Positions 59,386-64,000 of a stretch of 64,000 nt of DNA are shown piece by piece. The notes beneath the pieces are model-generated. The model ran no database searches. It was not told the DNA's origin and worked only from the letters and a program-made list of their open reading frames with translations. The DNA is from Schistosoma mansoni (lineage: Eukaryota > Platyhelminthes > Trematoda > Strigeidida > Schistosomatidae). Positions within the stretch are counted from its first letter, which is position 1. Each line of letters opens with the position of its first letter. The position numbers and the translations under genes were made by a program. The DNA lies in assembly GCF_000237925.1 (NCBI RefSeq), contig NC_031500.1, forward strand, positions 6,445,254 through 6,509,253. The letters are read 5' to 3'.

Positions 59386-60574
59386 TTTGCGCGACACAAA
59401 TAGTGATAACCTATACTGCATCTATAGTAAGGAATTCATGTTATTGACTCAAAGTGAACTTATAGCTAGTGTATTTGTATAAGAAGATAATACATAGTGA
59501 TCTTGATAAGTCAAATGGAATCCAAAATCTAAGTTTATGTTCATGTACTAATCTGTAACTTACTACAAACAATGGGCAACAATATAAACTGAATTTGCAA
59601 GTCAGTAGATGTTGGAAGAAGTTAGGATTTGTGACTAAGCACATCCAAGAAGACATATCCAAATTACTGAATCAATACTTCAACACATTATCTTGAGTAT
59701 ATAGGTAATGCACTTAATTTTCTGAATTCAAATAAGATCCCAACTTACATCACCAAAACCTAAGAAACAATAAAGAACTACTGAGTTAATTTCAAGCTTG
59801 TAAACAGTAGATAACCTAGATTTGCACAGAACCCATAACTAACAAATCTCATCATAAGTTATATTGAGTTAATCCTTAATCCCAACTGATATACGGATAT
59901 GCACTCATCCCGTCACAAAATAAACACAGTTACACCATATTATTGGAAAAATTAGAGGTGAAGGACTGACAACTGCTGAATTCCAATACTACATATGTGT
60001 GATTGCAATCGTAGAAAAAAAAAACAGAAATATACTGATATTTTAACTGTAAACACTGTTTGCCTGATTTAATCGGGACACCAGTAATAAGAATATTCAC
60101 AATAATCAAAAAAGATTTTATCATTTTGGGTTAGTTTGATTTCAAAGATAGTTTTCATCATGAACTAACTTTCAGCTGGTGAACTATTGGAAACCAAGGA
60201 ATATTCGACAGATGTTTCTTTTTAGTTTAACAACTATTAGCAATCCTCATGTACAAACCCATTAGGAATAGAACGTAGGACTTTCGGGTCTTGCATAGAG
60301 AGAGTACTACTTCTAGATCATTGTTTCAGAATGAACACTCACACCAGAATATATATTTTTTAATTCCGTTGAATTGTACGTAAAAATAGGGACTGATAGA
60401 ATTTGACTGTCAAATGACTGATACTACGTGATAAAGCAAAATGTTAAGGAGAATTTCACCAATTCTTGCTTGATATGTTTTTAAACTGGTGAAATCAACT
60501 TGAGAGTGTAAGTTGTTCTATTGAATATTATGTTTGATACTAAAGCAAGTTTATTAAACAGATACCATAACTAC
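59386..60574. other. Intronic spacer, nothing recognised
   Basis: AT-rich intron sequence between inverted R3 copies. Confidence 0.5.
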
Positions 60575-60925
60575 ATATGGATGATCCTCCGTATCCACCT
60601 AAGGGAGTTGAGAAACCCTGATTTCAAATCAATGGTGCATATTGGCTCCGGGATCCTAAGGAAACAATCGGCGTATGAACTTATTGTTGGTCATCGGCTA
60701 CCATGGGATTGTATCTCCTTACATTGCTCCACTGCCTTGTGGATTAGACCTCTAGGTCAAAGGCTTGGGGCGTGGCCCCTTAAGAAAACCACCTTCTTCG
60801 ATCTGGGCACCCGGGCAGTATCCCATCCCTCACACAGATCGAATGATTTATGTGGTGCATATCTATTTGGTGCCTTTTTGTACTTATGTTCATGTGTTCA
60901 AATAATAAATGAATAAATAAATAGT
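60575..60925 (+). repeat. R3 retroposon-like repeat, copy 3
   Basis: 5'-truncated R3 on the plus strand ending in AATAAATGAATAAATAAAT. An open frame (60521-60916) matches that of copy 2; this reflects recent common origin rather than demonstrated coding. Confidence 0.7.
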
Positions 60926-61410
60926 AGCCTAATTAGATTACGAGAAGCGTTAGACACTTTACCATCTGTTAAGGTTTAAAAGCTCGCATGAGTGTATAGG
61001 TTAACTGTATGTTTACAACTCATTGCGAATAGGAAGTCTTAATCTGTACATTTTTGGTACGAAACTCAGTAATAGAAATATGATTAATTCTAATTTAGGG
61101 GTTAGTAAAACATATGTCAATAGTTTATGAGTTAAATAGAGGTTTACAATTAAAACAATATAAACATGCAGTATAGCAACTACTTAATTGATAAATATTA
61201 GAAAAATATACATATATATTTTAATTTGTTGGAAAATAATTTTCAAAGTTTCACCTTTTCTAACAAAAATGATCTAGTTATGTGGAGTTTGTTGAGATTT
61301 CGTTTCATTTGAAAACCCGTGGAACCTGGGGAACCTACTACAAAGTTGTTTCATCCTCGTTTAATACTTCTCGTCAGTTTATGTATTCGCTATCCTCCTG
61401 ATACCAAAAA
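60926..61410. other. Intronic spacer, nothing recognised
   Basis: AT-rich. Confidence 0.5.
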
Positions 61411-61830
61411 TCAAGATAAGATGGTGGTTGGAGGTGGTCAACAGGAAACCCTGGACCCAGTTTTCGTGCTACTTGGCACTCGTCAGCAAGGTGTACCTGT
61501 AATCTTAAGGGAACCGGTGCTCCCTAACGGATTCGATCCCGTGTCACTCAGCTTCACAGTCAGAGACGTTGCCACTGAGCTATTCGGGCCGCGACCGACC
61601 TCCTGTAGGAGTGAGATGTAATCACAATTGATTGATCACTGGATGGTGATCAATGTCATGCCTGTTGACTACCTCCAACTACCATCTTATCTCAACATGG
61701 TGCACGCAGTGTCGAGCCACCTACACTAGTGGCCACATTGCAACTTGATCGATAGCATTTGATCAGCACTAAGAAGGACTTGACACACATGATATTGATC
61801 ACCATCCAGTGATCAATCAATTGTGACACA
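61411..61830 (-). repeat. S3 SINE with fold-back linker
   Basis: Minus-strand head with A box TAGCTCAGTGG and B-like GGATCGAATCC, hammerhead at 61448-61492 and 3' part, followed by a linker whose ends (about 61625-61660 and 61787-61825) are inverted repeats of each other. Confidence 0.75.
61448..61492 (-). ncRNA. Hammerhead ribozyme motif (S3)
   Basis: Core CTGACGA and GAAA, helix II GTGC/GCAC perfect, helix I ACCTTG/CAGGGT with one wobble, cleavage triplet GTC. Helix III is short (ACTGGGT). Confidence 0.7.
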
Positions 61831-62017
61831 AAATCAAGCTTCGTAAATTTATGTCTCGTGGGTGAAACAATACGATTCCACTGTTTAGTTAAAATGACTC
61901 TTTTTAAATGTTAATGTGTAATACTTAATATCATGTTCAGTTACAAAGATTAATAGATGAAGATATTTTGTTTATGTTTATATTATACGATTTTTAAAAG
62001 CTTTCCAAATAAATTAG

Positions 62018-62057
<40 letters not shown>
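62018..62057. repeat. (TA)n microsatellite before calcium-sensor last exon
   Basis: About 20 TA units ending 20 nt from the acceptor of the exon at 62078. Confidence 0.9.
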
Positions 62058-62059
<2 letters not shown>

Positions 62060-62077
62060 GTATTACATTATATTTAG

Positions 62078-62440
62078 GCTATTTATGCGATGGTTGGCTC
62101 TGCTGTTGAATTCAATGCTACAGATTCTACACCAGAAAAACGAGCAGAGAAAATATTTCAACTGATGGACTTAGATAGAGATAATCGTTTATCATTAGAT
62201 GAATTTATAAATGGTGTAAAATGTGATAAATTATTAATGCGTTTGTTGACTTTCAATACTCATTCGTTGCATCATCAACATTCAGATTATCTAATAAATG
62301 GATCAAATGATAACAAAGGATGGCCATGTACAGATACACATTATAATCATCAATCTAATGATTATGATAATACAGTCAAACCAATTGTAAATCAATCATT
62401 TCCTAAACAGAATGTCATTCCTGATACCTCAGAGTCTTAG
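62078..62440 (+). CDS. Neuronal calcium sensor (NCS-1-like), last coding exon
   Basis: Acceptor TTATATTTAG, phase 0, 120 codons to TAG. It starts AIYAMVGSAVEF, which aligns with the NCS-1 segment after EF3, then STPEKRAEKIFQLMD and EF4 loop DLDRDNRLSLDE with Glu at position 12, so EF4 is the most canonical site. After LLMRLLTF, where the family normally ends within a few residues, the frame continues for about 62 residues rich in His, Asn, Asp and Ser. Total length from the MG start is 246 residues, against about 190 for NCS-1. The tail is unusual; an unseen splice could remove it, but no strong donor was seen. Confidence 0.85.
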   Translation, partial: AIYAMVGSAVEFNATDSTPEKRAEKIFQLMDLDRDNRLSLDEFINGVKCDKLLMRLLTFNTHSLHHQHSDYLINGSNDNKGWPCTDTHYNHQSNDYDNTVKPIVNQSFPKQNVIPDTSES

Positions 62441-62455
62441 ATCAGATTCATTCCT

Positions 62456-62458
<3 letters not shown>

Positions 62459-62489
<31 letters not shown>
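62459..62489. repeat. (TA)n microsatellite after calcium-sensor stop
   Basis: About 15 TA units, 19 bp past the stop codon, in the presumed 3' UTR. Confidence 0.9.
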
Positions 62490-62492
<3 letters not shown>

Positions 62493-62565
62493 TTGTAAAG
62501 GTAATTATCTTGATAAATTTTATCTTCAAAAATTCTGGATATATTATCGTACTAGATTATTATCA

Positions 62566-62740
62566 GAATGAGGGTTTGTGGGGATTGTAGTAATTTTAAT
62601 AGCTGGATTCATAAGCCGATCTAAGCTAGATCGCCGTTGAGTGGATGCGCACTGCTGAGGAGTCCTGTACTGGGACGAAACGGCCGTCCAGTGTTTTCAG
62701 TAGTGGTCTGGCTTAAATCAACTCATTAATTCACCTATTA
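62566..62740. repeat. S1 SINE inverted fusion with hammerhead
   Basis: Minus-strand tail (62566-62636) fused to a plus-strand hammerhead and tail (62637-62740). The tRNA head is missing. Confidence 0.75.
62649..62694 (+). ncRNA. Hammerhead ribozyme motif (S1)
   Basis: Core CTGAGGA and GAAA, helix I GCACTG/CAGTGT, helix II GTCC/GGAC, helix III ACGGCCGT, cleavage triplet GTC. Confidence 0.75.
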
Positions 62741-63164
62741 ATATGATAGTAGGTATTTTATTATTTTATCAGTACATATGTTATAGGGTTATTTGATTTT
62801 TACGCTCTTACATACTTGTGACTTCTGAGATTTTTCTCCTCCTCTCTCCATGATACAAAAGATATTTTTCTTTCATGATTAGTCAACTCAAAAAGAAATC
62901 AAAAAGTGTTGTGTATTGCCTGGGAATGCTAGAAGCTTCTGGAAGACATACTGTTATGAGTATTAATTAATGTGCTCAGTAGGTTTCATTAACAAATAAT
63001 ATTTACCATTGGCTTTCTATGTTTTAGAGTAAACTTATAGTGAGTAAGCATTTTAAGAACATGCCACAGTATCTAATCATTCCGTCGATTTTCTCTTCAA
63101 AATTCTGTATACCAATCGATTGGTGAACATGAAATAATGGTGTACTTTCTCAAATTAACAATTT
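62741..63164. other. Spacer, nothing recognised
   Basis: No supported feature. Confidence 0.45.
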
Positions 63165-63314
63165 TTTAATTGAGATCATGAACTGATCAATGTTCTACCA
63201 CCATTGGAAAGTTGAAAGCACTGGACGGCCGCACTGGACGGCCGTTTTGTCCTAGCATGGGATTCCTCGGCAGTGCATATGTGCTACCATGCACGCAGGG
63301 CTCAAACTCATGAA
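63165..63314 (-). repeat. S1 SINE with duplicated helix I/III segment
   Basis: Minus-strand tail and hammerhead. The stretch CACTGGACGGCCG occurs twice in tandem (about 63218-63243), a small duplication in the ribozyme cleavage region. Confidence 0.7.

Positions 63315-63355
<41 letters not shown>
63315..63355. repeat. (TA)n microsatellite
   Basis: About 20 TA units next to a broken S1 end. Confidence 0.9.
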
Positions 63356-63358
<3 letters not shown>

Positions 63359-63378
63359 CCAGAACATTGATACAGAAT

Positions 63379-63895
63379 TGTTATATCTTGTGGCTGAGTG
63401 GATGCCTAGTTAATGTATGACGTGATAAGACTGCCAATTAGAGAGCAGCGAATTATCGATTGGAACAGTAGCACACGAAAACCGTACGAGCAGTCTAGAG
63501 TACGTACCGGTCCTGCTTTCTGTCTAGCCCAGCCAGTTAAATCCAAAACACTAATAACAGCCTCTGTGGTATGAATCCTTGTATTTCAAACATACTGAGT
63601 TTATATACCAACAGACTGACCAAATCGTACCAATAAAATGGAAAATAACATTTGTACAAGATTTAGCCAAATGTGGCTGTGAATAGGGGGAGCAGTAATC
63701 AATAGACTGGGTATAACTCAGGAATGGTAAATCGTACAATAATAGTCCAAGGGTCAAAATGAAGCTCACAATGAAAGGAACATTAATATGAGTAGTTTGA
63801 TTATTTAGCAAATATACGATAAAAATTATATACATGATATTGGTCCATAAAGGGATCCCAAAGTTACCATTCACTATTGTTATCGGGGCATAACA
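63379..63895 (-). mobile_element. LTR-1 solo LTR fossil
   Basis: Reverse copy of LTR-1, from TGTTATATC to GGCATAACA on the plus strand. No matching 5-bp flanks were found, possibly because an S1 tail is joined at 63896. No internal genes; fossil. Confidence 0.6.
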
Positions 63896-63931
63896 AGCTT
63901 CAATTGACTCATGATTTCAACTATGAAAATA
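63896..63931 (+). repeat. S1 SINE tail
   Basis: Short tail segment (CTTCAATTGACTCATGATTT region) directly after the LTR-1 end. Confidence 0.65.
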
Positions 63932-64000
63932 ATATGAATTGTTTATATTTCCTGGTTTTTCATCAGGTGCTTACAACCATATATGTATTGAAGGTTAACT

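Noticed and set aside
60521-60916. 131-codon open frame with a near-identical partner at 58877-59197
   Set aside because: Both are R3 repeat copies; no known domain. Could be part of an element protein but not supportable as a host gene.
412-63931. Dozens of tRNA-like A/B box segments that could be called tRNA genes
   Set aside because: They recur inside S1, S2 and S3 repeats, lack an intact acceptor stem and cloverleaf, and continue into a hammerhead; they are SINE heads.
1-64000. CRISPR array, operon or other bacterial system
   Set aside because: Spliceosomal introns, SINEs and LINEs show a eukaryotic nuclear contig; no regularly spaced short repeats with unique spacers exist.

Overview
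The window looks like a schistosome (Platyhelminthes, Trematoda) nuclear contig. It is AT-rich and intron-rich, and it is packed with tRNA-headed SINEs that carry hammerhead ribozymes (the Sm-alpha type of repeat known from Schistosoma), RTE and CR1 LINEs, Penelope-like remnants, solo LTRs and Merlin DNA transposons. An African Schistosoma species is a reasonable guess, but the species cannot be fixed by eye. Three runs of N (6562-6883, 12270-12469, 43969-44168) all touch SINE repeats.

Host genes are sparse. Three paralogous two-exon genes (A, + strand, 16928-20245; B, - strand, 25266-26996; C, - strand, 36381-40131) each encode a signal peptide exon and, after a phase-1 intron, one exon for a 12-cysteine double cystine-knot domain, matching my memory of the schistosome UPF0506 family. 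A fourth gene (+, coding exons 56301-56408, 57616-57885, 62078-62440) encodes an NCS-1/frequenin-like EF-hand calcium sensor with an unusual C-terminal tail.

Three SINE families are named here S1, S2 and S3. Each has a tRNA-like head with A and B boxes followed by a compact hammerhead motif whose helix III is self-complementary or nearly so. S1 has a 404-bp repeat period and S2 a 314-bp period, measured from partial tandem copies. Many copies are fold-back (inverted) dimers, and two are flanked by 11-13 bp target duplications, so they inserted as units.

Layout: 1-14.5 kb SINEs, an RTE-A end, an RTE-B end and LTR-1 fossils; 14.6-16.5 kb a long RTE-B LINE; 16.9-20.2 kb gene A; 20.5-25 kb repeats; 25.3-27 kb gene B with an RTE-B end and a Merlin MITE in its intron; 27.6-36 kb LTR-1, SINEs and repeats R3/R5; 36.4-40.1 kb gene C with a Penelope fragment, a solo LTR and SINEs in its intron; 40.7-46.6 kb SINEs, a Penelope 3' end, a second solo LTR family and an internally deleted Merlin element; 46.6-49.5 kb mostly unrecognised; 49.5-53.9 kb a nearly full CR1-type LINE; 55-62.4 kb the calcium-sensor gene with RTE-A, R3 and S3 copies; 62.5-64 kb SINEs and an LTR-1 copy.

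The secreted knottins and the calcium sensor are unrelated in function. What ties the region together is repeat invasion of introns, and a SINE system that couples a pol III type head to a self-cleaving RNA and presumably borrows LINE machinery for insertion.
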